Notes: generated by a model not told the origin, from the sequence alone. Positions 1 to 21,654 are shown, numbered from the stretch's first letter. The stretch: DNA of 64,000 nucleotides from Cheilinus undulatus (GCF_018320785.1 NC_054881.1:18848275-18912274); one strand, 5' to 3'. A program made the numbers and translations.

Positions 1-1589
1 TCAGGAACAACAGCAACTCGGTCACAAAGCAGAAGACCGTAGAAAATCATGGAGCGGGGTCAAAGACTTTCGTGGTGCATGAAAGTCGCAAAAGTGCTCT
101 GATTCTGTAGCTGAAGAGTTCTGAACTTTCACTGGCCCCTTCAAATCTGGTTGTTCATTGAGGTCATATTGAACCAATAACATAACTCTCTTAATGGATG
201 TATCTGAACTTTGAAGAACATGTCCAGTTCTTTTTCTCCTGATAAAACCACCAAATTCAATTATTTTTACTTTTACAGGTCCCCCATTTTTCTTGTTCCA
301 TCACTGAAGGTAAAATCATGCAACACTCAACTTCAATATTCCCTAATATTACAGACCTGCGGCGCCTCTCCTCTCTCCTCTGCTGGCTTCCACGTGTCCA
401 TGGCAACATTTCAGTTTAGTATTGATTTTACCATTTGAACACTTTGCAGATCTTGTTATGCCTTATTATTGCAGGAGCGAAATGTCCTTCTCCAGCCATC
501 GGACTGTGCTTTGGGTTCGGAGCCGCGCAGGCTCCATTAAGAGGAGGCTTCAGCCTATTTGGGCCCCAATGAAACACTCTAATGGTGCCATTAGGGCAGG
601 TATATTAGTCACACACGCGGCCAGAGACACATGCGCTTGCATTGAGTTACATGTTCTGAGAAAAGAAACAGAAAGGAAATGAAGAGAATAGAAAATTTGA
701 ACTTAAACTTCAGAAAATCCTAAACAGAAAGAGCAGAGAGAATAATCTGAACACACTCTATAGCCTTAATCAGATTTATTTATGGTGAGATAAGTGAACC
801 TGAAAGACTGAATATATAAGGAGGTTGTTACTAACAGAGTTTGAGGTTATTGAACAGTAGAAGAGGAGCAAACAAATAAAGAGATCTGTAAACGAGAGGA
901 AGAGGAGCTATATTAACAACAGTGGACACAGAAACATAATGAAATAAATGGAGAAGTGATTTAGAAGATGTTAGTGATTCAGCAGACCTCTGCTCCTATG
1001 GGAGAGCTTAAAAGAGCATGCTCAGTGAGGGCAAAAGCCGAAGCTGCTCTTATTCTTAGACTAATTTCAGAGATGGTGTTTAATGTAGTCAAAGCGGCTC
1101 ACTGTCAGGAGTACGTCCAGAGCAGGTAAATCAGCAGCATCAAAGATGAAGATAAAAATTGCACTGAAACTGTGGCAATTTTTAAAAAGGGCACAGAAAT
1201 AATAGTGAATAATTAGATATATGTCACGTTTTTACTGAAACACATTTATGGGGGAAAGGCTGGACTCCCTTTGGCCTCTAAAGGGATTTTAATACATGAA
1301 CACTATCATGCTGAGCAGGCCATGAATGAAAATGTAGAAAAAAATGTACAGGAGAATTTCTTTGTTCTGGGCTTCCTCTACATGAAAGGAGTCAAATCCT
1401 CCTGTCTATTCAGGCTTTAGAGAGTGATTAGATCTGATCCTTGCACATATGTACGAAGATCTTATATATCCTTTAACCTAGGAGAATTGTAGAACTATCC
1501 AGAAAACACTGACTTTGTTTACATGGACTTAAGTGTCCTAGTTTCTGTTTGTTCATGAAGCGTGTGTAAAGCTATTATTGGATTCTGAT
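1..1589. other. No gene seen; possible conserved noncoding patch at 420-640
   Basis: No splice-bounded coding frame was found. 420-640 is more balanced in composition than its surroundings and contains TAAT/ATTA homeodomain-like words and TAATGGTGCCATTA. This is only a hint of regulatory DNA. Confidence 0.3.
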
Positions 1590-2275
1590 GTTGAAATTAT
1601 TTATCTGTGCTACTTTTAAACCATTTCACCACTTTTTCCATCCATTATTGCCACCTTTGTTGCCACTTTTTACCTATTTTTGCTGCTCTCTTCTGCCATT
1701 TTTGCCCCGTTCAGCAACATCTTTTTGCAACAGTTTTCCTAATTTAGCATCCTTTTGCCCACTTGTCCTATTTTTGCAGCCCCACACACATACACACACA
1801 CACACACACACACTTAGCCATTTTTGCCCATTCTTTTAGTGCTTCTCACCAATTTTTGCCCCCCTTTGTTGCCACTTTTTGTCATTTTTCCCCCATTTTC
1901 GCAGTTCTTTGGAACTTTTGTCCATTTCTGCAACTTCATATAACAACTTTTTGCCATCTTTTCCTTATTTGCTACTTATTTGCGTTTTTTTTTTTTTTTG
2001 CCACCTTTGGCCCATTTTGCAGTTTTATGCCACCTTACCCCATTTGTGCCGCTTTTTGCCCTTTTTTTGCCATCTTTGACTCTTTATGCCACTTTGTGCC
2101 CAGTCTTGCCCCTTTTGCCCATTCATGTCACTTTTTAGCCTATTTTGCCCATTTTTGCTCCTTTTTACCCAGTTTTACTGACTTTTTGCCACCTTTGGCC
2201 TATTATTGCAGTTTTTTGCCACCTTACCCCATTTGTGCCACTTTTTGCCCCTTTTTTGCCACCTTTGCTCTGGTA
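1590..2275 (+). repeat. Pyrimidine-rich imperfect tandem repeat
   Basis: Long stretch built from variants of TTTTTGCCACTTTTTGCCC, nearly free of A on this strand apart from a (CA)n tract. A larger block is duplicated: GCCACCTTTGG...ACCTTACCCCATTTGTGCC at 2000-2060 and again at 2188-2245, 188 bases apart. Open frames here are composition artefacts. Confidence 0.75.
1782..1813 (+). repeat. (CA)n microsatellite
   Basis: About 16 CA units with one T interruption, inside the pyrimidine-rich repeat. Confidence 0.9.
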
Positions 2276-2378
2276 GTTGTTCTAAATGGCCAGAATTCTT
2301 GAGGACTGCCGGTCATTTTGACCAGGGACTAAAAAGTCTTGCGGAAGCGCTGGTTAACTACATAACTAGCATAGCTAC

Positions 2379-2400
2379 ATTAGCTTTAGCTAAAGCTAAT
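2379..2400. repeat. Perfect 22-bp palindrome
   Basis: Each 11-base half (ATTAGCTTTAG / CTAAAGCTAAT) is the exact reverse complement of the other with no spacer. It sits in a TAGC-rich stretch like those near 31800 and 36960-37170. Confidence 0.8.
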
Positions 2401-2599
2401 GAGTCTAAAGCGAGCCACCGTTTGCAGTCCACTTCTAAAATGGTTCTATACCTACATTATTTATCAATGAAATGTTATGAATGTTACTGCCAGACTTTGC
2501 TTTCAATAAAGTTGAATTTAAGAAAAAATCTAAAACTCTTGTACAGGCACTTCTGCTATGACAGAGATGGTGTCTCACACTAACAATCTGCAAGAGAGA

Positions 2600-4260
2600 C
2601 TGTCAATCGCAGAACTGGCATATCAAGAAAACAAATAGTCACACTCGCAGGCAATTCAGAGTCTCTAATTAACCTAATGAGCATGTCTATGGACTGTCAC
2701 AAAGGGTGCTAGCAAAGCCTGTGTAATTAAGTTGTGGGTTGTCAACATGTGCTGTTTATTTCTTGTATTCTTGGAGGTTTAGTAAAAGGTACATCCTTTT
2801 CACTACATACTGTAGGCTACTGTATTCAAGCCTCTTTAACACTTCATGATCCCAGTCTTCTATATAAATCAGCCAGACCTTTATGTGAGATGAAACATTA
2901 GTCAATACTAATTTACAGTTAATATTATTTACTTAAATGATCTATGAAATGTCTTCCCCAGGTAGCAGGAAATATGAACCATGTGGGAAATCAGCTTAAT
3001 GACAAGCAGAATGTCAGAGCTGATCCTTCTGCGGCTTTCGTCTCTGAGCGCGTTTCTTCATTTCCCCTCCTCTCCTGTCAATAGCGCGGCTTGCTCTCCA
3101 TTCCCCATTGGCTGCATTTAGAGCTTCTGTTTTGATTTCTTCACACGAAATATCACTCCATCTTTAAAGGCCCACGGGTGGCATTCCCCCACACTGACCT
3201 TTCCTTCCCAGTCAATAAAATGAACCCTGCTTTCATCAGGAGGACCCAGAGGAAAAATTAATGCTTCATTTGCTGCTGCATTTGCTATAAAACCATTGAT
3301 CCTGGGCAGATTCATCGCCAATATTCTGGTGTTATTGGTTTAAGTCTGGTGCAGTGACAATATGTTTTTGTTAAATAATGCAGGAGTAAGCTCTGCTCCA
3401 GAATATGATATTTCCGGGATTTTTCCTCTGTGTTTGTAATAATACAGCAAACCCATTTTGCAAAACAACCAGTCACAGAAAAGATTTCAGTGATATTAAA
3501 TCTAAGAAAGGAAGGAGAGATTGCCTGTCTTTTTTTGTTATATACTGTGCTCACTTATCCTGTTTTATTTTTTAATTTTTTCAATTTTTTTCCTTCCTTT
3601 CTTTGTGCAATAAAAAGCTGCAATTTACCAAAAGTGCTCTTTTCTTTGCTGTCACTACTTTTTTTGCTATATTGTTAACAAATCCATTCTGATCTACACA
3701 GTTTTGTGCAAGTCGACACTAAAAACAGCCATTCTTAAAAAACATGACTTCAGGTATCTGGTAAATCTAGCCATCCTAGTGGAGCTATCGACCCCTTATT
3801 CTAAAGTTGCACTGATTCAGATTTTTTTTTTTTTTCACATTTCTTTAAAAAACAAAACAAGAAAACAAACAGATTGGGTCTTTACTTATAAAAGCATCCA
3901 AAAACATGCTCGACATTTCTCTGTACCTCCAAAAGTGAGCGTCTGTTTGTTTGTCTCCAGAGTGAACAAAGCTCACATGCTCATTCGTGTGTGGAAATTA
4001 AACCCGTCAGTCTGCTCCTCGCCAAAAATATGAGCATGTACAACAATCAGGCAGAACACTGGATATACATACATAAACAAGTCAGTCCTAGGCTGTCTTA
4101 ACAGCATACATACAGTATTTATTATCTATTAACACAAGTATTCAAGGATCACTCATTCGTTTGAAAGATGCCATCATTTGCAGCCGATCTATGACAGCTG
4201 CCATTTTAAAAATGCTGGTCAACAAAGTAAGAGGAAAAAAAAAGGGTGAGCTGAGCTAGC
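2600..4260. other. No gene seen
   Basis: AT-rich with short homopolymers. A minus-strand frame at 3118-3321 is open for 67 codons in a GC-richer patch, but no domain or splice context supports it. Confidence 0.3.
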
Positions 4261-4264
4261 TACT

Positions 4265-4560
4265 TTGTGCCAACTTGCCACTGGCCACTAAGTCCCTCCG
4301 AAGTGCCCTCAGAGAGGACAAAATGTGATTTGGTGCACTCCTTGGTGCACTCTAAGGGGACTGATCTCAAGAATGTGCCCTCATAAGTGCCCTCTGAGTG
4401 AGTAACATTTGATAAAGTGCCTCTGAAGTGGCCTATAAGTGGACAAAATTTGACAGTCACCTACTAAGTGCCCACTGAGTGAATAACATTTGTCTCTAGA
4501 GTGCCCTTAGATCGGACAAAATTTATCTTACTACCCTCCTAAGTGCCCCCTGAGTGAGTT
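4265..4560 (+). repeat. Imperfect ~78-bp tandem repeat
   Basis: Units begin TAAGTGCCCTCTGAGTGAGT at about 4385, 4465 and 4541, with an older partial unit before 4385. Each has GGACAAAATTT. Period 76-80 bases, about 3.5 copies. Confidence 0.75.
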
Positions 4561-4599
4561 ATTGTGTTTATTGTGACTAAAGTGAGACAGCATTGTGAA

Positions 4600-5260
4600 T
4601 GGTAATCACATTGATGGCCAAAACTTTAATGATATCTTGATTTATCTTAATTTGGTTGTATTTTTCAGGTGATACAAATCACAACCCAACAGCAATGTGT
4701 TTTGCTCATTTCCTGCAGACTCAGCATTGATTGTACATGTGCGAACAGGAAGTCCACACCATCCCTGACACCAGTTCATCCATAGCTCAGCCTGTTGTTT
4801 ACCGTTTGGCCCACATCTGTCTGATATTGCTTCTAAATGCAGTGATATAAGCTCATTGAAGGCTCACATTCCCCTCCTCTCTGCTGACAGCCAGCTGCTC
4901 CTGCTGACTGATGGGCCGTCCTCACGAGGGAGACCACTGAATGATAAAGAGCTCGACAAAGTTTTAATTAATGGTGTCTATCCAAGGTCAGAGTCATGGT
5001 GTCAGTGAGCTGTGGCCCTGCATGTGATTGATCACTTTCTGCCCTCACACTCACACCGTCACATGCCCGGTCAGCTGACACTCATTGATCTGCTGCTCTG
5101 GACTGTGACAACACTCCAGATAGTAGAGCCAGTCAGCCGTCTATACGTCCATCCACTTCATCCTTTTTTCATTTTTTATCAATTTAACATTAATTCTCCA
5201 GATGTTTTATACCTTTATACCAATGATCTCTTTTTTTGTCCATCAGTCAGGCCTACCAAA
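4600..5260. other. No gene seen; mixed-composition patch
   Basis: 4700-5130 is less AT-rich than its flanks. It contains no supported exon. Conserved noncoding DNA is possible but cannot be judged from one sequence. Confidence 0.25.
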
Positions 5261-5261
5261 C

Positions 5262-5502
5262 ATCCATCCATCCATCAATCAATCTGTTTATCTTATTTCA
5301 TTCATTAATCATCAATCATCCATCCATCAATCCATCCATGCAACGATTTATCCCTTTATTTCCTAAACTCTCCTATTTTGTTCTTTAATTATACATCCAT
5401 TTACCATTCATCCATCTATCCATCCAAGGAACAATCCATCACATTGCAACCTCTTATTTCAATCTTAAGTCATCCGTCCATCTATCCATCCATCCATCCA
5501 TG
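5262..5502 (+). repeat. Interrupted (ATCC)n tract
   Basis: Blocks of CATCCATCCATC with variants ATCA and ATCT at 5265-5285, 5306-5340, 5397-5435 and 5470-5502. Confidence 0.85.
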
Positions 5503-5638
5503 TAAAACAGATGTAAAAGACTTGGAAACTTGGAAACACATGCAAAAGTCCAGAACAAATGCCACTACCAAAATACCCTGCAAAACAACAAAAAACAGAT
5601 GCAAAAAGCCAAACGTAACTGTAAACACACTGTAAATA

Positions 5639-7160
5639 CAACCAATTCCAGAAAAGTTGGGACACTGTGTAAAATCTAAATTAAAAAGCGAGTGCAATGA
5701 TTTGCAAGTCCCATAAACCCACATTTTATTTGCAATAGAATATTAATAACATAGCAGATGTTGAAATTGAGGCATTTGACCATTTCATGAAAAATATTAG
5801 CTGATTTTGAATTTGATGGCTGCAACCCATAACAAAAAAGTAGGGATGGGGCAACAAAAGGCTGAGAAGTAAAGAGTACCAATGAAAGACAGCTGGAGGA
5901 GCATTTTGCTACTAATTAGGGTTAATCAGCAACAGGTAACATGACTGGGTATGAAAGGAGCATTTTAGAGAGTCTCTCAGAAGTAAAGACGGGCAGAGGT
6001 TTACCAATTCATGAAAAACTGCTAGTAAAAATTGTGGAACAATTTAAGAAAAGTGTTCCTTGACAATAAAACTGAGAATATCCCCCCACCTACACTTTAT
6101 ATTATCATCAAAAGATTCAAAGAATCTGGAAAAATCTCTGTGCACAAGGGACAAAGTCAATATTTCATGACAATATTTTGGGCCCTCAGGCAGCACTGCA
6201 TTAAAAATAGGCATGATTTTGTACTGGAAACACTGCATGAGCTCAGGAACACTTCCTGTAATCACTGTCAACACAGATGGCCGTGCTGTCTACAAATGCA
6301 AGTTAAAACTGTGTCATTCAAAGAAGCTATTTATGAACATAATCCAGAAATGCAGCTGTCTTCTCTGGGCTAGAGCTCATTTAAAATGGACTGAGGCAAA
6401 ATGGAAAACTGTTCTGTAGTCAGATTAATCAAAATTTGAAAATATTTTCTTAAACCATGGCCCCTTTGCCCTGCCTCAAAGAGGAGAGGGACCATCCTGC
6501 TTGTTATCCTGGCACAGTTCAAAATCCTCCATCTCTGATGGTATGGGGTTGCATTAGTGCCTATGGCGCGGGCAGCTTACGCATCTGGAAAGGCTCTATC
6601 AATACTAAGAAAGTACAGGTTTTACAGCAACATATGCTCCAGTCCAGACAATGGCCTTGCATATTTCAGCAAGACACTGCTAAACCACATAGCACATCAC
6701 TCACAGCAGCATGGCTTCACAATAGAAAAGTCCAGGTGCTAAACTGGCATGCCTAAAGTCCAGACCTTTCATCAATAATTAACATCTGGCGCATTATAAA
6801 CAAGAAAGGTAAAGAAGACCTAGGACTGTTGAGCAGGTAGAATCCTATATCAAACAAGAATGGGACAACATTCCTCTCTCAGAACAACTGGTCTTACTTC
6901 CCAGATGTTTACAGATTGTAATTAAAAGAAAAGAGAACACTACACAATGGTAACTATGACCCTGTACCTACTTTTTGGATGGCATTAAATCCAAAGTGAG
7001 CTATGATTTCATGAAACGGTAAAACATCTTAGTTTCATCATCTGGTATGTTGTTTATGTTCTACTGCGAATAAATATATGGGTTATGAGATTTGGCAATC
7101 ATTGCATTCTGTTTTAATGTACATTTTACACAGTGCCCCAACTTTTTAGAATTGAGCTTG
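5639..7160 (+). mobile_element. Tc1/mariner-like DNA transposon with long terminal inverted repeats
   Basis: Both ends share an inverted repeat of about 200 bases built around AAGTTGGGACACTGTGTAAAAT, and TA flanks each end (5637-5638 and 7161-7162), the target duplication of this superfamily. The inside holds a decayed plus-strand DDE transposase. The clearest piece is 6457-6756, with SLMVWGCISAYGAGSL and FQQDTAKPHS. Stops and frameshifts break it, so it is not active. A second, partial copy of the family lies at 50680-50915. Confidence 0.85.
6032..6960 (+). pseudogene. Broken Tc1-like transposase
   Basis: Transposase remnants inside the element at 5639-7160. Recognisable parts are the catalytic-core segments VWGCISAYGAGS and IFQQDTAKPH and a later stretch ending near 6950. 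The reading frame changes repeatedly and stops occur, so no full protein can be made. Confidence 0.65.
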
Positions 7161-10026
7161 TACATAACTATGCAAAGCACAATTCGATTACTGCATTTGC
7201 TTTGACTTTAGTATGTTTTTAGAGTTTGCATCAATTCTTAATTTGTTGCCTGTTCTTCCAAATGGAAACCATTTGGGCCGTTAAAGGGCGGATCCAGAGA
7301 TCTCACTGGCCACCTTAGAAACTATGATTTGGCTACGTGTCTTGTCAGAGGCGAGACTTTTCCTTTCCTTTTGTGCTGTGTTGCAGGTTGCTGGTAGCTC
7401 TTTTAGCATGTCAATATGGAACTTTTTATCGAACTATTCAAATGGCGCTTCATTTATTATTTATTGAATCTTAAGGCAAATGTGCAAAGTGATTATTCAA
7501 ATGGAATATTTCAGTCTACAGGATCATCATGATCCCTGAACTTTAATCCCAATAATTGATCATATTTCACCATTGATCTTTCTGTGTCCAGACACAAGTT
7601 ATTGCTTCAGTTTATTTCAGAAACTGCAGCAGCATCAATACTTTCAGATAAACCCTCTGCTGCCTGCCTGATCGACCTCCAGCTTCTTTCATTTCTCGTC
7701 CACCGCGGCTCCCTGTGTGTCGTCTAACTGTGATTAATGTGAGACAGTTTCAGGGGTCACTACCCCGATGGTCAGCTGGAGCCGTGTGGTGACAGAGAGT
7801 CACTGACTGCAGAGTGATGAACTGTAGGGACAGAGAACGGTTGATCAGCATGCAGAGACGCTTTCCTCCTGATCGTTCGATTCAAGGACCAGATACAGTG
7901 ACACAAACGCACCCACATAGATTTACATTGACTGTTAGAGCTTCTGGACTCTTGAGGGACCAGTGTGTAAAGATTGGAAGCTTCTATAGTTACCAGCCTC
8001 AATAAAGGTTCATTTGATTATTTCACTGTTTTAGTCGTTGCTAAAAAAGTAAAGCTCAATCAGTCCGGTTGGTGTAATGATTAAGTGGCTGAATACTTTC
8101 ATCCATATAGAGTATTTGGCCAAAAGATGCATTCAGCTTGCAAAAAAATACGCAAGTCTTCTACACTCTACATTCTCAGCAGGTGAGGCACGCATATCTG
8201 TAAGAAGTGACAAATTAACATGCAAGCTGTACCAAGTCTGAAACGTTTTGTAGTGTATTTCACATTTAACACGGTGTGATTTGAGCCCCCCGTTGGCCAC
8301 CATAGTAACAAGATAGAATCTTAACCCCCCAGCCAGAGCCTGCGGACGGATGCTGGGAAGGTGGGATTTAAGGTATGAGTGCAGCACCGGTACAGAGTCT
8401 GCCTGGCAATGACGGAGGAGAGAAAAAGACTGAAAATCTTGCAGCTTTAATTGGCTGCCAACATGAGTAGAAACATTTGTTAGGTGATTGTGACAAATAA
8501 TGCATGCCAAGTGTGAAATCATGCAGCTCTAGTTTCCTGCCTAACTACCACTTAGGTGTTGCTCTATTTTTAATATTTCAGGAGCACAAACCTGACAAGC
8601 AATGTATTTCAAACATCTGGCTCTACATGTACCTGTTGACAAGGGCTTTTTATTAACCCATGTTTTTATGCTGCTTGGGTACATCTTTTAGTATTCAATC
8701 AGACTAATGGATCCATATTTATCGCTATAGCACTAGACAAAATGTTGGTTTAAATTGATCAATTCTAGTGAATGAGAGCTGTTTCATCATAATCCTTATG
8801 CAAAATTCACAACATTTTTGACAGTTTGAGCTCTTTCTGATCTAACTATGAGGCTGACTAGCTGTGCCATTCACAGCACGCTCCATTAAAAACACAGCAA
8901 GCTGGGATTACAAATACCTACACCCACAGGCAGAAACCACAGCACCTTAATGAAATTCCAGCTATTTTGTCAGCAAGTGACAACAGTCCAATTTTCTACC
9001 TGATATCAGAAACCATGACCTTGGAGACTTCTAATCACTAAAACCAACTTAAAATTTTCAATTATGTGGCTAAAAAAATCAAAGAAAGGGCTTCATTTAT
9101 GACTTTTTAAATAAATATGCTTTATTACATATAGGGCGTTATAATTTCCCATGCAAATCTAAGTTTTCAAACCTCTCTCTGCTCTTGTCTTTGCATAATT
9201 AAATTTACAAACTCTAATAAACTCAGTGAGGTTTGTTTGATTATTTTTTGTTAAAACTTCCTGCAAAGACTTCTGTATCAGCGTGAGTTTAATCCCCGTG
9301 AAAACACTGAATTCTTTGCGGCATTAAGCCCAGCTGGCCAGGAGGTTAAACTAAACATAATAAACTGGTGTTAAGAGTGTTTGACCTGCTTTGTGTCGCC
9401 ACAGACGGAGTCATGGAGGAAAAGTCGATGCTGCTGCAGCAACAAAAACCAACACAGGCTATTTCCATTACTGGGTAAAGGTTTCATTTCAGCTCTTTGA
9501 ATGCTCAAACCAACTGTATCTTTTCATGCAGCATCACTAAAAACATCTCAGCTTTCAAAGGTGCTTGTTTGGGCTCTTATGAGATACTTCTTTTCATGTA
9601 AGTGTTTATTATATCTTTTCCCTTATTTTAATATCATTATTTTATAATTAAATGTTATATACCGTTAAATTCAATCATCCAAACCTCCCTGTTGGCTTCT
9701 GGACAAATCAGGAATAACCTTTTGACTTTCATTTCAAAGTAGATTTGTACATATTTCTTACTAACTGATTGTAAAAATATAATTGTGAAAAAGGAGCCTG
9801 TTGATAGTGGCCATCATCCTGTTGCACAGAGACTCTGAGCTGAATGTTGATCCTCAAACACCATCTAGTGGACAGATCTAACAGAGCACGGACACTTGTC
9901 TTCACAGCAGTTTAATTCATATTAAACCACTTCTGACCATCAATACTGACTATTCAAAATCAAATCTTACCCCTCTGTTATCACTTCAACTTCCTGACAC
10001 TATTAAACCATTAAGGACAAAAATGG

Positions 10027-10206
10027 CAGGGGTGGAAAGTAACTAATTACATTTACTCAAATGGCTGTAATTGAGTAGTTTTTTAGGGTACTTCTACAGT
10101 TTTTTTAGTACATTTTGGAGTCAGTACTTTTAATTCTACTTACATTTTTACCAGGGTAACTGTACTTTTACTTGAGTACAATACTCTTGTCCTTTTTCCA
10201 CCTCTG
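10027..10206. mobile_element. Short hAT-like MITE
   Basis: Starts CAGGGGTGGAAAGTAACTAA and ends TTTTTCCACCTCTG, an imperfect inverted repeat. The inside is rich in the GTACTTTTACTTGAGTA words seen in a widespread fish nonautonomous hAT family. No clear target duplication was seen. Confidence 0.6.
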
Positions 10207-10689
10207 TTGACAACATGGTAGCTCATAATAAGAGAAAAATTACACATCACAACCCAACAGCTGATGACTGCTGGGATTCTTTAAGTCGTGTTTCTGGTCA
10301 CTTGTTTTTGATGTGAGACATATTTGCACCATGGTTGAAGTTATCCACCGAGTTCCCATCTGTGACTCTAGGTGTTCCTCAAGTGTGTATTCTTCACGAG
10401 TATAAGTGGTTGACTTTCTGCTTTATTCTTGCCAGAGGAGACCCACCAGATTTTCAAGAGTTACTGCAGTTCTGACATATTGTAAATATATTAACCCTTT
10501 AAAGTTCAGTTTAACTATGTTAAGTCTGGACAAATTTAGACCCTTTTAAAGTACTTTAACTCGATTTGAGTTTAATTATTTCTTACAACCCTGCTGTGTA
10601 TAGTACTCCATTATAGTGTGCCTTCACCTTAACAACCTGGTTTGAAATCTATTAAGATCATATTTTACTGAACAACTCCTTAGTAGCTA

Positions 10690-10840
10690 CTCACTACTTA
10701 AAGTAAACTTTAAATTGAGTACTTTTTGCTTTTAGTTGAGTATATTTATAGACCAGTACTTTAACTTGTACTAAAGTAAGTTTTAACCAGGGTAAGTGTG
10801 CTTCTACTTGAGCAATAGCTGTGTACTTTTTCCACCTCCG
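10690..10840. mobile_element. Second partial copy of the same MITE family
   Basis: Shares TAAAGTAAGTTTTAACCAGG, CTTCTACTTGAG and the end TTTTTCCACCTCCG with the right part of 10027-10206. The two may be one larger element with a duplicated right end. Confidence 0.5.
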
Positions 10841-12493
10841 AGAAATTGCCACTTTCAAAAGAACATTAAAGAAAATTATATAAAAATAAATCGTCACCAG
10901 CTTTTTGGGTTAAATCCTTTCAGCTACTTCAACCCGGAATTTTAAAAAAAGGATTCTAACTCTTTAAATAGCAGGTTTAACATGTAATGACACTGTTGAT
11001 TTCTGTGGGGAAAAAAAATGCAAAAATGAGTTATTTAAAAGTAAAACATGATTCCAGGCTGGGATATCTTCATTAATCACAGGATTTACTACGAAGGGGT
11101 GGATTAACTTTTGGTTGGAATCCCAGCTCCTAATCATTTAACAGGGAAAGAATGAAGAGAACTGACTAAAATTACTATTTCTCATTCCTATTTTCAATTT
11201 TTATTTTTTTGTGCTTATATAGTGAATCCTATTACCACTATTCCTTTGAGGAAAATTATGAAAAAGTGGTATCCTACAATACTGCAGATTTCTTTTTTTA
11301 GCATGTTACACTACTTCTGACACGTCATAAAGTCACTGTTAAGTTTTGCACTTATGTTTTGTATTAGTTGTGTTTTTTTTTTAGATTAGTCATGTTTTGT
11401 ATTTGTTCTGTGTTGTTTGGTTGTCATCTGCTGCTGTTATTGTTTCTGAAAATTATTTAAATTTACTTTAAAAAAAAAAATCACAGGATCAGACATGCCA
11501 AATATGAAGAAATACATATGAAAAAAATATTTTTTATACATTATACATTTTTGACATTGAGTCTCACTTTTCTTCAGATAGTTTTTGGTTCAAATCTTTT
11601 TGCCATCTTCATGTTTAGGTTAAAAACCTAAACAGAAAAAAATATTTTCCCAATTTTAAGCCATTAAAGCTAGTTTGATTAGATTAAGTTTCCATATAAC
11701 AAATAATAAAGGGCTGGGGGAAATTTTTCAAGTACAGTCCTGGATATCAAAAATAGCTTGTTTTTCAAAAATAGCATGTGGCATTCAAACTGGCATTTAC
11801 ATTTTCTTGGTGTAAACAGAAATTCTCAGGAGTCTGATGAGCACCTCCAGAGCCTCCCTGAATACTTTTCTTCTTTTAATGTACTGGTTTGTAAGATTTC
11901 AGTTGTGATTGAATCCTGACTCCATTCTTATATCCTGATGAATAAACAGAGAAGAGAGCAATGTTAGCTTTTTCAGGAAGCTCTTTACAAGACAGCAAAG
12001 AATAACACAGATGCATTTTTTACAGACTTTTTTTAATCCAATCAAGCATGACCCAGTTAAGGCCCAGGGGGAGGAGTGAGGATCCTGGCTGGCCATGGCT
12101 CTGGGCTACAGGTTCATGTTGGGCTGATCTCAGGCTTAGGTTGAGAATCTAACCTTGAATGTCAGCAGAGTCACATCAGTGCAAAATCCAATTGTAAGTC
12201 AACTCAGTTTAGCTTCACCAACATCTGTTAGTCAACGAATGCATGCTGTTTTCAACTGAACGACTGAACTGCAGCTGCACTCAGAGACCTTTGGTGGGTG
12301 CAAAAGCAAACCAAACTAAAACCTAACATGCTTTTACTTGAATATTATTTATATCCCAGGATATAAAACCTGAAACTGAACTTCAGCACACAGAGCTGTA
12401 TTTGATGACTGCAGCCTCCTTTGTCTGCTCAGTACTTTAATCTACGATGTCAGGCACGATGTAATCTTCATTGTCTAAAGGTTATCTGCTTTC

Positions 12494-12499
12494 TTTATT
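12494..12499 (-). terminator. Candidate poly(A) signal of the zinc-finger gene
   Basis: AATAAA on the minus strand about 350 bases past the zinc-finger stop codon. It would give a 3' UTR of about 370 bases. Other weaker signals are possible nearby. Confidence 0.4.
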
Positions 12500-12847
12500 G
12501 ACCTCATTCACCCCCTCCTGCCCTTCTCTTGTTTAATGACAAAGATAATTACCAATATGTAAGTAATTCTAATGATTCCACTAAAATCAACCAAGTGAAA
12601 ATAACTAAATTAAACTGAGCGAGCACGGCTTGAAAAAACAAGACAATGCATTTGAAGAGCTTCTAATGGAGACGGCAGAGATCTGCAACTATGGAGAAAC
12701 TATTAAACTTTGCAGAGGGTAACCTGAGCTCAGCAGATACTTGGGTAGAAAATACCTTACAGAGGTTTGTCTATTTGTCTAAAACTTTTGGTGACCAAAG
12801 TGTCCACTTCAAAATAAGTAAAAGTGCAAAATGAGACCCTCTACAGG

Positions 12848-21406
<8,559 letters not shown>

Positions 21407-21640
21407 GTTAGCGAATATTTCACAGTCTAACTAACGCTTTAAAAACGTTTACTACGAACATTTTCTCTCTTTAAGTTCGCTGGCTGTCTTGTTTCGTGAC
21501 GTTTTCTTCTTCATGGCCATTCTTTCTTATTCTGTGGGTTGAATGGCGGGGTACGAGCCGATAAACAGTTTAACAGCGCCATCTTGTGTATCGGAGGCCG
21601 CAATAGCGCTGAACAACATGCGCAGAATTGAGAAAATGCG
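21407..21640 (-). promoter_or_regulatory. Probable TATA-less promoter and 5' UTR of the zinc-finger gene
   Basis: This GC-richer stretch lies just upstream of the zinc-finger start codon. It contains a CRE-like TGACGT (21498-21503), a YY1-like CAAGATGGC on the minus strand (21578-21586) and an NRF1-like CATGCGCAG (21617-21625). There is no TATA box. This mix is typical of housekeeping promoters. The transcription start is not determined. Confidence 0.5.
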
Positions 21641-21654
21641 GGTGCATCCGAAAA

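Larger units (their letters stand above)
7165..12490. other. Intergenic, no gene seen
   Basis: Holds the MITE copies at 10027-10206 and 10690-10840 and a CTCF-like word at 9861-9871. A 129-codon minus-strand frame (8522-8133) has no recognisable domain or splice structure and may be chance. Confidence 0.35.

Noticed and set aside
1588-2583. Long open frames over the pyrimidine-rich region
   Set aside because: They follow from base composition of a tandem repeat (few A, hence few stops) and are rich in F, P, L and H without any domain.
3118-3321. 67-codon minus-strand frame in a GC-richer patch
   Set aside because: Looks protein-like in places but matches nothing recognised and has no exon borders that connect to other exons.
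8133-8522. 129-codon minus-strand frame
   Set aside because: No recognised domain, no signal of splicing and a length that can occur by chance in 64 kb.
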